In this document: in pieces, positions 37,001 to 46,144 of the stretch | Numbering within the stretch: position 1 is the stretch's first letter | Layout of the letters: the number at the start of each line of letters is the position of its first letter | From: a bacterium | GTDB taxonomy: Bacteria > Planctomycetota > UBA1135 > GCA-002686595 | Assembly: GCA_024226735.1 (NCBI GenBank) | Contig: JAAELL010000137.1 | Coordinates: 1-64,000 of the forward strand | Reading direction: 5' to 3' | Length of the DNA stretch: 64,000 nt | Notes under the pieces: generated by a model | What the model was told of the DNA's origin: nothing | The model's database searches: none | The model's input: the letters and a program-made list of their open reading frames with translations, nothing else | Program-made: the position numbers and the translations under genes

Positions 37001-38650
37001 CTGTACGGGACGGACAACGGCCCCAACTTCAACTTCGGTACCGCTTCGCTGAGCTGCTCGTCCGCCGGCGCCGCACCGGAACAGTCCGATGAGCTCAACC
37101 TGCTCGAGCGCGGCAACTACTACGGGCATCCGAACCGCAGCCGCGGACGCTACGACTACCGCCAGTGCAAGTACCGCGACCAGACGGGACCGCCGCTGGG
37201 CGGGATCTTCACACAGGCGCTGACCTCGTTGGAGTCGTCCTCGAACGGCCTCGTGGAGTACCGCGCGAACGCCTTCGGTGGAGCGATGCTGGGCACCCTC
37301 GTCGCCCAAAAGTTCAATGGGCGCCCGCGCGTCATGGCGCTCGCGGACGACGGACGCAGCGTCGTCTCGGTCGAGGACCAGCTGATCGACGAGACCCAGC
37401 TAGCTGGCCTCGACGTGACGACTGGACCCGGCGGCGCATTGATCGCGACCGACTATCTCGGTAATCATGTCGAGGTCATCATCCCCAACGACCTCGGTGC
37501 CGTCGGCCTCACCCCCTACGACATCTTCCCGTGGCGCGCACCGGCGATCGGCGGCCAACGCTTTCACATCGGCGGCGCCGGCTTCGGCACGCTCGCGAAC
37601 ACGACGGTCTCGATCGGCGGGCACGCCGCGCCGCTCAGCGAAGTGCGGCCCGGGCGCATCACCGGCACGATCCCGGTCAACCCCGGCGGAGCGACGGGCC
37701 TCGTCGACGTCGTCGTCACGGTCGGCCAGACGAGCGAGACGTTGGAAGAGGCCTTCCGCTTCCTCGCGAACGCGCCTGGGCTCGAGCTCGGTACTTGGAC
37801 GGCGACGCCCGATATGCCGGCGACGCTCAGTGAAGTTGCCGCACTCATCATCGGCCGCCGTATGTACGTGTTCGGCGAAGGCTCCAACGCGTCATTCGTC
37901 TATGACATCTACGCCGGTGTCTGGTCTTCCAGCCCGGCGGTGCGGCCCTTCGCGGGCCACCACCACGCGGCCGAGGTCAAGGGCCAGAACCTGTACCTCT
38001 TCGGAGGCATCGGCAGTGGAAGCGGTAAGGTGCAGATCTACAACGTCCCCGGCAACAGCTGGACGCAGGGCGCCGACATGCCTTGGAACGGCGGCTCGTG
38101 CGGCTCCGCGGAGATCGCCGGCCGACTGTTCGTGTGCGGGGGACTCGTGGGCAACACGACCGTCGGCAACCTGTCGGTCTATGAGCCCATCTCGGACACG
38201 TGGGACCCCGGTGGAGCCTTGCAGCCGATGCCGACGCCCGTTCACCACGCCGCGTCTGCAACGGACGGGCAGAAGCTCTACGTCTTTGGCGGCCGTTCGG
38301 GCGGACACACCTCGGGGCCCGGACTCTCCGCCGTGCAGGTCTACGACCCGGTGACCGGGCAGTGGGACACCTCACGCACGCCGATGCCCCTTCCGCGCGC
38401 GGGCGCGGGCCGCGCTGTCTGCTACTTCGGCGAGTTCTACGTGATGGGTGGAGAGGACGGCGCACAGGTGTTCGACGACGTTCAGGTCTACGATCCGGTG
38501 CGTGACACGTGGCGCCTCGAGGAGTCCCTGCCGGCCGCGCGGCACGGCATCTACCCCGCCCGATTCGAGAACCGAATCTTCGTCACCGGCGGCTCCGACG
38601 CTCCGGGCACATCGGCCAGCGACCGCGTTGAGACCTTCAGTCGGCTCTGA
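34100..38650 (+). CDS. mosaic secreted protein: FnIII-like, TIG, dehydrogenase-like, kelch
   Basis: The protein has 1516 residues and a short signal peptide (MFFPSLILAFLAQ). Domains in order: FnIII-like (about 55-135, ending TTYYWRVDTVNSVATTTGNI), a beta-sandwich with FDDGFESGDYSAGGW (140-280), a choice-of-anchor-like domain (ESSLDFGVV), a PKD-like domain (ITGYDWRKDG), IPT/TIG (PFGGNPIVIEGFGFYPPSD), and a soluble glucose/sorbosone dehydrogenase-like propeller (about 740-1120: AEWGPDGRLWVATIHG, AAGMRNPWDAV, DELNLLERGNYYGHPN). A second TIG (GGQRFHIGGAGFGTLA) and five or so kelch blades (LYLFGGIGSG, LYVFGGRSGG, FYVMGGEDGA) follow. The propeller keeps the typical GMRNPW and NYGHPN-like motifs, so sugar oxidation is possible, but PQQ ligands cannot be confirmed. 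The start lacks a clear ribosome binding site. Confidence 0.8.
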   Translation: MFFPSLILAFLAQSPATVQDVPETLGTGPASSAVRTPNPFPPLIATQPFPSSGAADVSIGVDLAWGYARGADAYEVYFGTNPAPTPADLVLTTQSRSFDPGLLALDTTYYWRVDTVNSVATTTGNIWSFTTVAGPGGSLVFDDGFESGDYSAGGWATANGIPRVRAEAAFAGVYGGELRQTTWIEKALDTTGLDVVHVAYARRTVGLTGSDSLIVEWFDGSSWNTLEDTQDTAWSVMSFDLGAAADNPAFRLRFRTDAVASGTFAYLDEVAVLDAQPVSILESSLDFGVVEQAHSRELPVHLVNIGPQARATTVRFQYGASSMGVGFDFSVEVAGVRYHGAQTSVAHAIDLVLPPQSITPVSVFFEPTEHLDDALGLEFIGTFPDSLPVALRGSGSANPSWGFLHPVLEHAPTLVVDYDDDGSESVQILGNDSHTHEIGRSITGYDWRKDGTPVSTATDFVHTLPLGPTELELTITDDSAHPTSASDGMTIDVHPPRDVPGVLAYYYHDPVNGPQSLLDNVPSSADYIEPLFDTRVTQQNAMVGSSPFAADVMVRLSARFDLVVPQIMEFAPVGGTETRVEIDGMSISGPQQLAIGKHDLEVRFAVIGIADLPLDLDVYVAGQLDPDFATALTHDRVGIVPIVHGMPPAGTPFGGNPIVIEGFGFYPPSDVVVHWGSIGDYSVGFGNLEWISGEEVRLVSPAATDGTVALVTVETPAGVSTARMFEYTSSRPLPIAWTNKPHIPIPRPTAAEWGPDGRLWVATIHGRLFAITFDDDYDATSIDEYAGIDLAAPNDSILGLTFNPFDDPTAPVRVYVSHAQLFAQGSGCLTQPSPFPARVSTLVGPNFDAPTVVIDNLPTSNHDHSVNAILFDHNGDLFICQGGNTNAGIRACALGDLPESPLSGALLKARTSAPSFDGVIEYADSVNAQPVHDQRLGENVDVVAGDIEVYAAGMRNPWDAVLTTRGLLYGTDNGPNFNFGTASLSCSSAGAAPEQSDELNLLERGNYYGHPNRSRGRYDYRQCKYRDQTGPPLGGIFTQALTSLESSSNGLVEYRANAFGGAMLGTLVAQKFNGRPRVMALADDGRSVVSVEDQLIDETQLAGLDVTTGPGGALIATDYLGNHVEVIIPNDLGAVGLTPYDIFPWRAPAIGGQRFHIGGAGFGTLANTTVSIGGHAAPLSEVRPGRITGTIPVNPGGATGLVDVVVTVGQTSETLEEAFRFLANAPGLELGTWTATPDMPATLSEVAALIIGRRMYVFGEGSNASFVYDIYAGVWSSSPAVRPFAGHHHAAEVKGQNLYLFGGIGSGSGKVQIYNVPGNSWTQGADMPWNGGSCGSAEIAGRLFVCGGLVGNTTVGNLSVYEPISDTWDPGGALQPMPTPVHHAASATDGQKLYVFGGRSGGHTSGPGLSAVQVYDPVTGQWDTSRTPMPLPRAGAGRAVCYFGEFYVMGGEDGAQVFDDVQVYDPVRDTWRLEESLPAARHGIYPARFENRIFVTGGSDAPGTSASDRVETFSRL

Positions 38651-38695
38651 GCGGCGCGCTGTACACTCTGGGCCTTCATCCGCCCGGAGGAACAC

Positions 38696-40084
38696 TTGAT
38701 CGCATCCGCCCTGCTCTCGACCCTCGCCCTCACGACTGCGGCCACCGCATCCCAGGAGCCGGAGCTGCTCCCGTCGGCGCCGGACGGCTGGCGCTTCGAG
38801 CACCTCGCCTTCCCGCTCGACTTCGCGCCGGACATCGCACTGCAGGGCTTCGAGGAGCTGCGGTTCGCGCCTGGAATGTTCGACGCCGAAGCGGACGACT
38901 ACTTCACCTACGCCTTCGCGATCCGCGCGGAGTCTGACGAGGCTGTCGATGCGCTTTGGGTAGAGGACTTCCTCGATCGGTACTACCTCGGACTGTGCAA
39001 GGCGGTCGCCGGGAGCAAGGGCGTCCAGATCGATCCCGCGCAGATCGACGCGACGGTCGCAGCGGCCGGCGACGGCTGGACCGCGCGCATCCGCATCATC
39101 GAACCGTTCGTAACGATGAAACCGCTGACGCTCGAGCTCGACCTCGAGGTTCGTCACGGGGCGCGCACGACCGACATCTTGGGGCTCGCATCGCCGCAGC
39201 CACGCGAGGCGGGCGTTTGGAAACCGCTACGTTCGATCGCCAAGAGCTGGAAGGAAGGGATCGCGATGCCCGTCTTCTTCAACCACCTGTACGTCGTGCC
39301 CGACGCCGAAACGTACGCGGCACTGGCGGGCTCGAGCTTCCTGCGCGAGACGTTCGCGGCCTCGGAAGAGCGCACCACGGTGCGGCGCGACATGTCGTAC
39401 ACCGGCGTGTACTTCTACGGAGACCAGACGTACTTCGAGTTCTTGCCACCGCAGGAGTCCGGTGAGCTCGTCATCGGCGCCAGCGCGGTCGCCTTCGGCT
39501 TCGAGGACTCCGGTGCCACGGACGCCTTTGCTGCCAAGCTGAAGGAAGGGGAAGTGCAGACGTTCGTCGGGCCCATCACGCGCGAGGTCGACGGCGAGCA
39601 CGTCCCCTGGTTCCAGATCATGGGCGTGCAGAAGGCGCACGCCGAGTCGCGTTTCAGCATGTTCTCGCTCGAGTACCACCCAGAATTCCTGTCGCGCTGG
39701 CACGCGGCCTCTTCACGCGAGCTCTCCGGAATCGGCCGCCGCAACGTCCTCGCCCGCTACGCGGCCAAGCTCGAGCAGGCGGAACGTCGCGCATCCGCGC
39801 CGCTCGTCGACGTCACGCGCGTCGACCTCGCCCTGGACGATCGCGAGCGCGAACGGTTCCTCCAGGTCTGCCGCGCCTTTGGCTACTCGATCGAAGAGAA
39901 GGCCGGCACCTGGATCTGCGACGGTCCGGGCTACGAGATCGTCGTCTCCACCACCGAGACCCCCGGCGGCATCACCGCCTTTCAAATGTCGCTCCGCGCG
40001 CCGATTGAGCGCGAACCCCTGCACCTGGGCCGCGCCAAGCTCAGCTTCGAAGGTAAGACCGCGACACTCGCGTTCGAGCGGTAG
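38696..40084 (+). CDS. DUF5829-type secreted protein
   Basis: The protein has 462 residues. The TTG start at 38696 is supported by GGAGG five bases upstream and by the signal peptide that follows (SALLSTLALTTAATA). Residues 20-170 form an uncharacterised N-terminal domain. From about residue 190 the sequence matches DUF5829: FNHLYVVPDAETYAAL, SSFLRETFAASEERTTVRRD, YTGVYFYGDQTYFEFLPP. This region resembles the vicinal-oxygen-chelate (glyoxalase) superfamily in architecture, but no metal triad is obvious to me. A basic, more variable C-terminal domain follows. The gene is only 45 bp after the mosaic gene, so it may be co-transcribed. The function is unknown. Confidence 0.72.
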   Translation: MIASALLSTLALTTAATASQEPELLPSAPDGWRFEHLAFPLDFAPDIALQGFEELRFAPGMFDAEADDYFTYAFAIRAESDEAVDALWVEDFLDRYYLGLCKAVAGSKGVQIDPAQIDATVAAAGDGWTARIRIIEPFVTMKPLTLELDLEVRHGARTTDILGLASPQPREAGVWKPLRSIAKSWKEGIAMPVFFNHLYVVPDAETYAALAGSSFLRETFAASEERTTVRRDMSYTGVYFYGDQTYFEFLPPQESGELVIGASAVAFGFEDSGATDAFAAKLKEGEVQTFVGPITREVDGEHVPWFQIMGVQKAHAESRFSMFSLEYHPEFLSRWHAASSRELSGIGRRNVLARYAAKLEQAERRASAPLVDVTRVDLALDDRERERFLQVCRAFGYSIEEKAGTWICDGPGYEIVVSTTETPGGITAFQMSLRAPIEREPLHLGRAKLSFEGKTATLAFER

Positions 40085-40281
40085 ACAACGACCGTGCGCG
40101 AAAGCGCTCGATGATCGATTCTGCTCGACGGCGTTCGCGTGCGCACACGCGAACGTGCAGCGGTTCCGTACGTAACCGAGAACCGGGAGCGGTCTAGTGC
40201 AACTGCTTCCGGAGGACCTGGCCAGGTAACGATCGAGACGCGCACGCGTCTCGCACCAAAAATGGCTTCAATCCATCCGGG

Positions 40282-41546
40282 CTTCTCGGGCTTCCGGTCT
40301 TCGTGCTGTTCGCGTCCTGCGGTGGAAGTGGAGGAGACGCGCCGGGCTCGGCCTCCTCCACGCTGGCACTGGAGGAAGTTTCCAACGGCTTCGGTCAGCT
40401 CGTCCCCCACACGATCCACGTCGTCGACGCGAGCCGCACACCAACGTCGGACATCGTCGCGATTCGCAGCATGCGCGACTTGACCGACAACCTCGTCCCA
40501 GGGAACACGGTGCTCCCGGTGGCGCGCTGGCCCGAAAGCGCGACGCTTCCGAACGGTCAGCCCGGCAACCACTTCCTGTACGCACGTTTCACCCAACCAC
40601 TCGCTGTCCGCACGGTGCTCGACACGAGCCCCGGCGCGCAGGCCACGGCGGGGTTCGGGGGCGCGGTCAGCGTGGTTGCCATCGACCCGATCACGAACAC
40701 GTCTCTGGCGCAGGACCCGAGTTCCTCGAGTGCGACACGTTCGCGCGCGTCGACGTGATCGTGAACGCCGGGCAGCTCGACGACCTGGCGCCCGACCCCA
40801 ATGCCAATCTGTTCGCGACGTCGACGTTCTTCACGACGGGCGAGGGTCCGGGCATTGTGAACGCACCGGTCGCACCGGATGCCGTCTACGTCATGCGCTT
40901 CGGCGCGACCCCCGGACTGTCGGTGCTCGACTTGAACGGATTCGGCGCGGGCACCGGCAATCCGACGTTTGACCGCGACAACCCACAGCCCGGAAACACT
41001 AACTTCCCCAACAACCCAAACATCCAGCCGGGTCAGATCCCGCCTTTGAGCGTGGGCACGTGCACTGTCGACGGTGGGTCTGCAGGCGTCTTCACCCTCA
41101 CGCGCGATAGCTCGCTCGAGAATCTCGTCGTGCGGCCGCCGCTCCTGTCCAGCCTCGGGGACGTCATAATCGGCCACGCGCTCGACACCTCGTTCCACAA
41201 CGGACCGGCGCCGTTCGGCTGCCAGGCGGGCATCGGCAACATCTGCGCGCAGACCCTGCTGAAGCGCTCGACGCCGGTGCCGAACGGCAACACGGTCATC
41301 GAGGGCCTGCCGACACCACAGACGCCGACGCGCATCGCGTTCGAGAACATCATCTCTTGGGCGCCGCACCCCAACCCGCCGCCGCTCACGTTTCCGCCCT
41401 TGTGCATCACCCCCTTCCTCGGCGCACAGGAGCCGACGTCGGTCAATTCTCCGCTGCCGCAACTGCTCGGGCCGGGGGACCCCTTCGGCAACCCGCTGGC
41501 CAGTCCGCCCAGACCGCCGTCTGGGCTCCTGACCCCGGAGCAGAAC
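40282..41546 (+). pseudogene. lipoprotein of unknown function, frameshifted and 3'-truncated
   Basis: A hydrophobic signal with a lipobox-like end (LPVFVLFASC) starts the coding frame, but no ATG precedes it in frame; a GTG at 40303 lies inside it. The frame runs to about 40718, where one missing base shifts it; the continuation EFLECDTFARVDVIVNAGQ then reads on to LLTPEQN near 41546. There the sequence switches abruptly to an unrelated gene in reverse orientation. Pro/Asn-rich stretches (QLLGPGDPFGNPLA) recall large YncE-like lipoproteins of planctomycetes, in which a propeller would follow; it is absent here. Confidence 0.6.
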
Positions 41547-41549
41547 GTC

Positions 41550-41780
41550 TCGCCGTTCGAGCTCGGGTCCCTGCAGAACCTCGTGCCGGACGCCCAGTGC
41601 GTCCAGCACCGCGAGCGCCGCGTGCTCGTATTCGTCGGCGGCATTCGCCATCCAGATCGCGCGCCCGTCTGCGAGAAGAGGGGTTCGCCCCAGGCAGCGT
41701 TCGCCTCGCGCCACAGCTCGAGCGAACGGGCGGCGAGCTCCGCGTGCACCCGCTGTTCACCGTAGGTGTGGCGCAACATG
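41550..41780 (-). pseudogene. fragment of a sarcosine/N-methyltryptophan oxidase-like enzyme
   Basis: In two frames, this piece encodes a segment typical of monomeric sarcosine oxidase/SolA proteins soon after the FAD-binding start: LRHTYGEQRVHAELAARSL, ELWREANAAWGEPLFSQTG, then after a frameshift near 41660 AIWMANAADEYEHAALAVL and VRHEVLQGPELERR. The FAD-binding GxGxxG start and all of the C-terminal domain are absent. Both ends are joined to pieces of other genes. Confidence 0.55.
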
Positions 41781-41930
41781 ACGAGCAGCCCGAGGTCGTC
41801 CTCGAGCGGATTCCGCTCGACACCCGCCTGCAGAAGACGGTAGTTCAGTGTGAAGCGTTGCCGCGCCCGGTCGACCCCGATGTCGGAATCGATGAGGCGC
41901 GCAGCGAAGATCCAGCGCTTCTCGAGATCG
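41781..41930 (-). pseudogene. short fragment resembling an outer-membrane beta-barrel protein
   Basis: About 45 codons in the same frame as, and directly upstream of, the oxidase fragment read RWIFAARLIDSDIGVDRARQ followed by RFTLNYRLL and GVERNPLEDDLGLLV. The alternating pattern and the motif of NYR, G-V-E and NP recall beta-strands of outer-membrane barrel proteins. It has no start or stop of its own and is fused to MLRHTYG of the next fragment at 41780. The family assignment is tentative. Confidence 0.35.
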
Positions 41931-41959
41931 TCGGTGTCGGCTCCACGGACCAACGCACG

Positions 41960-42181
41960 CTCACCCGCGCGGCGGAGGTGGTTCCCGACAGCACGGAGGT
42001 GCGCTTCTGGACCGCCTTCACGATCGCCTCCGCCGGCGACGTGCGCGCCGCCGCCCCCATCTTCCAGTCGGTGTTCGACGAGAACGACAACTGGATCGAG
42101 CTCCTGCAGCGGCTGCCAGCCGCCGGGCTCGGGACGGACGACCTCGTCGAGAAGATCCTGTCGGCGACGAGCAAGCGCTGA
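41960..42181 (+). pseudogene. C-terminal tail of a DUF1028-like protein
   Basis: The last 70 codons of an open plus-strand frame look coding and match the helical C-terminal extension of DUF1028 proteins: VPDSTEVRFWTAFTIASAGD, APIFQSVFDENDNWIELLQR, LPAAGLGTDD and the stop at 42181. The catalytic-like N-terminal DUF1028 domain is missing, since sequence upstream of about 41930 belongs to a minus-strand fragment. It converges with the NSS transporter gene, with 2 bases between them. Confidence 0.5.
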
Positions 42182-42183
42182 AT

Positions 42184-43719
42184 TCAGCGCTTGGAGACGC
42201 GCGCGATGTGGCGATTCAAGAGGAGCAACACGCCGAGCACCAGCGCGAACTGACACAAGACTGTGCCGACGTTCGTCGTGCCGAGCGGATCGAGCCAATC
42301 GGGATCCCAGCTGCGTGACTGGTACAACCACCACCCGAGGAGCACTAGCGCCTGCAGGGGAACCAGCACGCCGATGACGAAGTCCCAGCTGCGGCCGACC
42401 TTCATCTCCGAGTCGGCGTGATTCAGCTCGGCCTCGCGGAAGCGCCGCGGTCCCTCGACGATCACGGCGATCGCGAAGAAGAGCCCAGCCAGCATCAGCG
42501 CGACACCCCATACCCAGTCCTGATTCTGAAAGAACGGACGCGAGAGCGCCGAGGGCACCCCGAGTAGGAAGGCGCCAATGCCGACACCGACGACTGCCCG
42601 CACCCGCGGCACCCCAGCGTCGACGAAGGCGCGGCTCGCCAGCTCGACCATCGCGATCAGACTCGTGACGGCGGCGAAGGCCAGGGCCAGGAAGAACAAG
42701 ATCATGAACACGCGCCCACCGGGCAGAGTCCCGAAGAGCTGCGGCATCCAGACGAACGTCAGGCCCTCGTTGTTCTCGCTGAAGATCGTCGAGCGCATCA
42801 TCTCGGGCGTCAGCTCGCCGCCCGCGCGCACGGCCTCGGCAAGCCCCGGATACGCTGCGAGCGCCTCCGGGTCCTCAGCCAACTGCGACACGAGCGCCGG
42901 CACGATCGAGAACACGGTGCAGAGCACCATGACGCCCGCCGTGAGCGAGATCAGATTGTTCGCCGTCGGCAGGATGATCGCATTGCGCACCGTGTCCTCG
43001 CGCTCGCGCATGTACGCGGCGTAGCACAGCACCAATCCCCATCCCGCGCCCGTGTCCCAGGCATTCTGCGAGAGCGCCTCGAGCCACAGCTGCGCGCGTC
43101 CGAGATCGCTCCACTCGACGCCGAACAGGTAGCGCAGGCCATCGCCCGCACCCGGTAGCGTGACGGCCCGCACAGCCAAAACGACCACCAGCAAGAGCAA
43201 CAGCGGCATCAACACCTTCGCTACGCGCTCGATCACGCCGACTCCGCGCGCGACGACGGCGGTCGCCACGCCCAGCGCCAACGCGTGCGACACCAGCGGC
43301 CAGCGCGACGTGCGGAACTCGGTCCAGAACGCGCCCGGCGACGCGTCGGGGAGCTCGCCCGAGATCGCTGCCGCCGTGAAGCGGAACGTCCAGCCCGCGA
43401 CCACCGAGTAGTACGACATGATCGCGGCGGTGACGAACACGGCAAACGCCCCCATCCACGCCCAGCGCGGCCCCATCATCTCGACGAACGCCCGCACCGG
43501 CCCGCAGCGCAGCCGGCGTCCCATGCCGAACTCGAGGAGGATCAGGGGGATCGACCAGGCGAACAAGAACACCACCCACGCGATCAAGAACGCGCCACCA
43601 CCGTTCTGTGCGGCGATGCGCGGGAAGCGCCAGATGTTTCCGGTGCCGACCGCCATGCCCAGCATGGCGAGCATCATCCCAAGCCGTGACCCGAAACGCT
43701 CGCCGGCGACGCCGCTCAC
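42184..43719 (-). CDS. sodium-dependent amino acid transporter, NSS/SNF family
   Basis: The 511-residue protein has about 12 membrane helices. The first helix carries the family signature [20 protein letters not shown] (residues that bind Na+ and the substrate carboxylate in LeuT), and helix 6 contains [20 protein letters not shown]. The start is a GTG overlapping the stop of the enolase-superfamily gene as GTGA, so the two are translationally coupled. Family members import amino acids or amino-acid derivatives with Na+. The coupled enzyme suggests hydroxyproline, proline betaine or a similar compound as substrate. Fragments of other genes lie immediately downstream, so the operon end borders a decayed region. 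Confidence 0.9.
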   Translation of the reverse strand: MSGVAGERFGSRLGMMLAMLGMAVGTGNIWRFPRIAAQNGGGAFLIAWVVFLFAWSIPLILLEFGMGRRLRCGPVRAFVEMMGPRWAWMGAFAVFVTAAIMSYYSVVAGWTFRFTAAAISGELPDASPGAFWTEFRTSRWPLVSHALALGVATAVVARGVGVIERVAKVLMPLLLLLVVVLAVRAVTLPGAGDGLRYLFGVEWSDLGRAQLWLEALSQNAWDTGAGWGLVLCYAAYMREREDTVRNAIILPTANNLISLTAGVMVLCTVFSIVPALVSQLAEDPEALAAYPGLAEAVRAGGELTPEMMRSTIFSENNEGLTFVWMPQLFGTLPGGRVFMILFFLALAFAAVTSLIAMVELASRAFVDAGVPRVRAVVGVGIGAFLLGVPSALSRPFFQNQDWVWGVALMLAGLFFAIAVIVEGPRRFREAELNHADSEMKVGRSWDFVIGVLVPLQALVLLGWWLYQSRSWDPDWLDPLGTTNVGTVLCQFALVLGVLLLLNRHIARVSKR

Positions 43720-44819
43720 CGGTGCACCTGGTGCGGCTCGCCGAGCACGTCCATGCGCGGCTCGATCCCGAGTCCGGGCGCGGTCGATGCGGCCAGCCGA
43801 CCGTTGGCACGCTGTGGAGCGCCCGTGGCGATGCTCTTGGTCACGTAGCTGTTGAAGTCGGTCGCCGTGAAGAGCAGCTCGGTCGGCGTCGAATGAGCGA
43901 GATGCGCGATCGCCGCAGTGACGATGTCGCCGCCCCAGGTGTCCTCGATCGTCATCGCGATGCCGAGCGCCGCACAGAGATCGCGCGCCTGGCGCGCCCG
44001 CGTCAGACCGCCCAGCTTGGAGATCTTGAGGTTGACGACGTCCATGGCGCCGTCCGCGTGACCGCGCAGGAGCATGTCGAGACCGTCGATGTTCTCGTCG
44101 AGGACGAACGGGTGGTCCGTGCGCCTGCGGATCGTGAGGCACTCCTCGTAGCTCGCGCACGGCTGCTCGATGTAGACGTCGACGTCCTTCACCGCGCGCA
44201 CAACGCGCGCGGCGTCGTGCATGAGCCAGCCGGTGTTCGCGTCAGCGATCAGGACGTCGCCGGGCCGCATCAGCTCGGCGACCGCGAAGATGCGCTGCAC
44301 GTCGGTATCCGGATCGCCGCCCACCTTCAGCTGAAAGCGCCGATAGCCTTCCTCGCGATAGCCAGCGACGTTTGCCGCCATCGCATCGGGCTCGTCCTGC
44401 GAGATCGCGCGGTACAAATGGAAGTCGTCCGAATACCGTCCACCGAGCAATGTGCAGGCGGGCATGTCGGCCGACTTGCCGAGGATGTCCCAGCACGCAA
44501 CGTCGATCGCGGACTTGGCGTACGGATGACCCTTCAGAGCCTTGTCCATCGTGCGGTTCAGCGCCTCGAGCTGCGTCGGGTCGCAGCCGATCAAGTGCGG
44601 CGCGATCTCGGCGATCCCGGCGCGCGCCCCGGTCGCGAAGGACGGCAGGTAGCAGGGTCCGAGCGGGCAGACTTCCCCGTACCCGACGAGCCCGGTATCC
44701 GTTTCCACGCGCACGACGGTGCTGTCGAAGACCTCGACCGACTTGCCGCCGGACCACTTGTACGCGCCCTCGTGCAAGGGGAGGTCGACCTGATAGACCT
44801 GGATGGCGATGATCTGCAT
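43716..44819 (-). CDS. enolase-superfamily enzyme, hydroxyproline epimerase/dehydratase-like
   Basis: The 367-residue protein starts at the ATG at 44819; an upstream in-frame extension looks non-coding. The N-terminal capping domain includes [20 protein letters not shown], and the barrel has the expected elements: RFQLKVGG (end of strand 2), metal ligands in [13 protein letters not shown] and DENID, the second catalytic Lys in KISKLGGL, and the late motif [10 protein letters not shown]. These resemble the mandelate racemase/muconate lactonising subgroup, specifically the 4R-hydroxyproline-betaine 2-epimerase/cis-3-hydroxyproline dehydratase type (SQDEP after LYRA). The reaction cannot be fixed without structure-based residue comparison. 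It overlaps an NSS transporter gene by 4 bases, which fits uptake and conversion of a small amino-acid-like substrate. Confidence 0.82.
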   Translation of the reverse strand: MQIIAIQVYQVDLPLHEGAYKWSGGKSVEVFDSTVVRVETDTGLVGYGEVCPLGPCYLPSFATGARAGIAEIAPHLIGCDPTQLEALNRTMDKALKGHPYAKSAIDVACWDILGKSADMPACTLLGGRYSDDFHLYRAISQDEPDAMAANVAGYREEGYRRFQLKVGGDPDTDVQRIFAVAELMRPGDVLIADANTGWLMHDAARVVRAVKDVDVYIEQPCASYEECLTIRRRTDHPFVLDENIDGLDMLLRGHADGAMDVVNLKISKLGGLTRARQARDLCAALGIAMTIEDTWGGDIVTAAIAHLAHSTPTELLFTATDFNSYVTKSIATGAPQRANGRLAASTAPGLGIEPRMDVLGEPHQVHR

Positions 44820-44918
44820 GCGGACAGGGTAGCCCGCCCCGAGCCAGTGAACAGTCGGCGAGGCGCCAGATGGTGACTTCACCGCGACAGGCAGGCGGAC
44901 ACAACCGAGGAGCAGCTC

Positions 44919-45266
44919 ATGACAGACGACCCCAAACCGTCGCGGAACCTCCTGCCGCTGGGGCTGCTGGCCGGCCTTGCCGTGCTGGTCTGCTCTGCTC
45001 TCGTCGTGTATCGGCCGGATCGTCCGGTCCCCACCATCATCCCGGGGTCCTCGTCGGGTCCGGCGTTCGTGGTGCAGATCATCCGGCCGCGCCTCGGGCT
45101 ACCGCTCGGCGGGATCCTCCCGCCACAGGTCTTTGGGCTCGAGGAGCACCTGGGGTTCGAGTCGACGAGCCCGGGCGCCTCCATTGGCGGCGTCGGCTCG
45201 GAGCGCGTCGAGCTCAGCGGCAGCTTCGACCACCTCCCACTGGACGCCGCAGCGAAGCAGCGCTGA
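44919..45266 (+). CDS. small single-helix membrane protein of unknown function
   Basis: The 115-residue protein has one N-terminal membrane helix ([20 protein letters not shown]) and a short outside domain containing the conserved-looking [19 protein letters not shown] lies upstream of the ATG. I do not recognise a family with a known function. It stands alone between the divergent enolase-superfamily gene and the converging regulator gene. Confidence 0.6.
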   Translation: MTDDPKPSRNLLPLGLLAGLAVLVCSALVVYRPDRPVPTIIPGSSSGPAFVVQIIRPRLGLPLGGILPPQVFGLEEHLGFESTSPGASIGGVGSERVELSGSFDHLPLDAAAKQR

Positions 45267-45290
45267 GCCGATCCAGCGGACTCGGCCGCC

Positions 45291-45998
45291 TTACGAGCTC
45301 TCGACGCCGCCGATCTCGTTCGGCGCCGGCTTCGCGATGGAGTAGCCACGGCCGTGCTTCGTACGCACGAACGAGCGACCGCCTTTGTCGAGCTTGCGCC
45401 GCAGACGCGCGACGAGCACCTCGACCACCGCCGTCCCCGGGTCACGTTCGCGACCCCAGACCGCCTTCAGCAGCTCGCGCCGCGAGCACACCTCGCCGCG
45501 AGCTTCGATCAGGACGCGCAGGAGGTCGAACTCCTTGGGGCTGACGTCGATGACCTCGCCGGCGCACCGGACCTCGCGCCGCCCCAAGTCGAGGACGAGG
45601 TCGTGGTGACGCAGGATGGGGATCGTACGGCTGCGACGCACGAGTCCGCTCAGCCTCAGCGCGACCTCCTCGGCATCCCACGGCGCCTGCACGACGTCCC
45701 CGGCCCCTGCGCGCAAGAGTCGCACGCGCTCGGACGCCGAAGCCACTTCACACAGAACGGCGAGTGGCGTCGCCGCGTCCGCGGCGCGCAGGCTCTCGAT
45801 CAGCTCGACGGCCGACGGTACCGCGATGACCAGGACCACGTCGAAGACGCCGTACTGAGCGTCACCGAGCAAGTGCGCGGCCTCCGCCTGCCCGCAGCAG
45901 TGCGGATGGAGCTCCTCGGCCTCGAGCGCCGCGCCCATCCCATCCGGAAGCTCGCCCGCGAGCAGGATCAGGACATTTGCCGACTTGCGAGGAACCAT
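45291..45998 (-). CDS. OmpR-type regulator with degenerate receiver
   Basis: The 235-residue protein starts at the ATG at 45998. Residues 7-125 have the length and helix pattern of a receiver domain, but the phospho-acceptor Asp is missing (FDVVLVIAVPSA instead of D-hydrophobic-hydrophobic-M-P), the acidic pair after the first strand is absent (VLILLAGELP), and the conserved Lys is replaced (DVVQAPWD). Residues 135-228 are a complete winged-helix DNA-binding domain: VRCAGEVIDVSPKEFDLLRV, REELLKAVWG-like helix, and VRTKHGRGYSI wing. It should bind DNA but cannot be switched by ordinary phosphorylation, so regulation by ligand, partner or abundance is likely. No histidine kinase is nearby. Confidence 0.82.
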   Translation of the reverse strand: MVPRKSANVLILLAGELPDGMGAALEAEELHPHCCGQAEAAHLLGDAQYGVFDVVLVIAVPSAVELIESLRAADAATPLAVLCEVASASERVRLLRAGAGDVVQAPWDAEEVALRLSGLVRRSRTIPILRHHDLVLDLGRREVRCAGEVIDVSPKEFDLLRVLIEARGEVCSRRELLKAVWGRERDPGTAVVEVLVARLRRKLDKGGRSFVRTKHGRGYSIAKPAPNEIGGVESS

Positions 45999-46144
45999 GG
46001 CTCGAGCCAGATTCGTCCCGTGCCCGCATGTTCTTGAGATGCGGTCCGCTCGCGTTCGGGTTCGCCCTGACTGGACCCACGAGCGGGTCACGCTTCTCGT
46101 TCGCAGCGGTCCCGATTCCGAGAAGAGGGACCCGGCCTCGGCCG

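Noticed and set aside
41033-42511. A single 492-codon minus-strand gene
   Set aside because: It is a chain of unrelated pieces: only about 41660-41930 carries homologous protein segments, and the rest is shadow of plus-strand remnants and the NSS gene.
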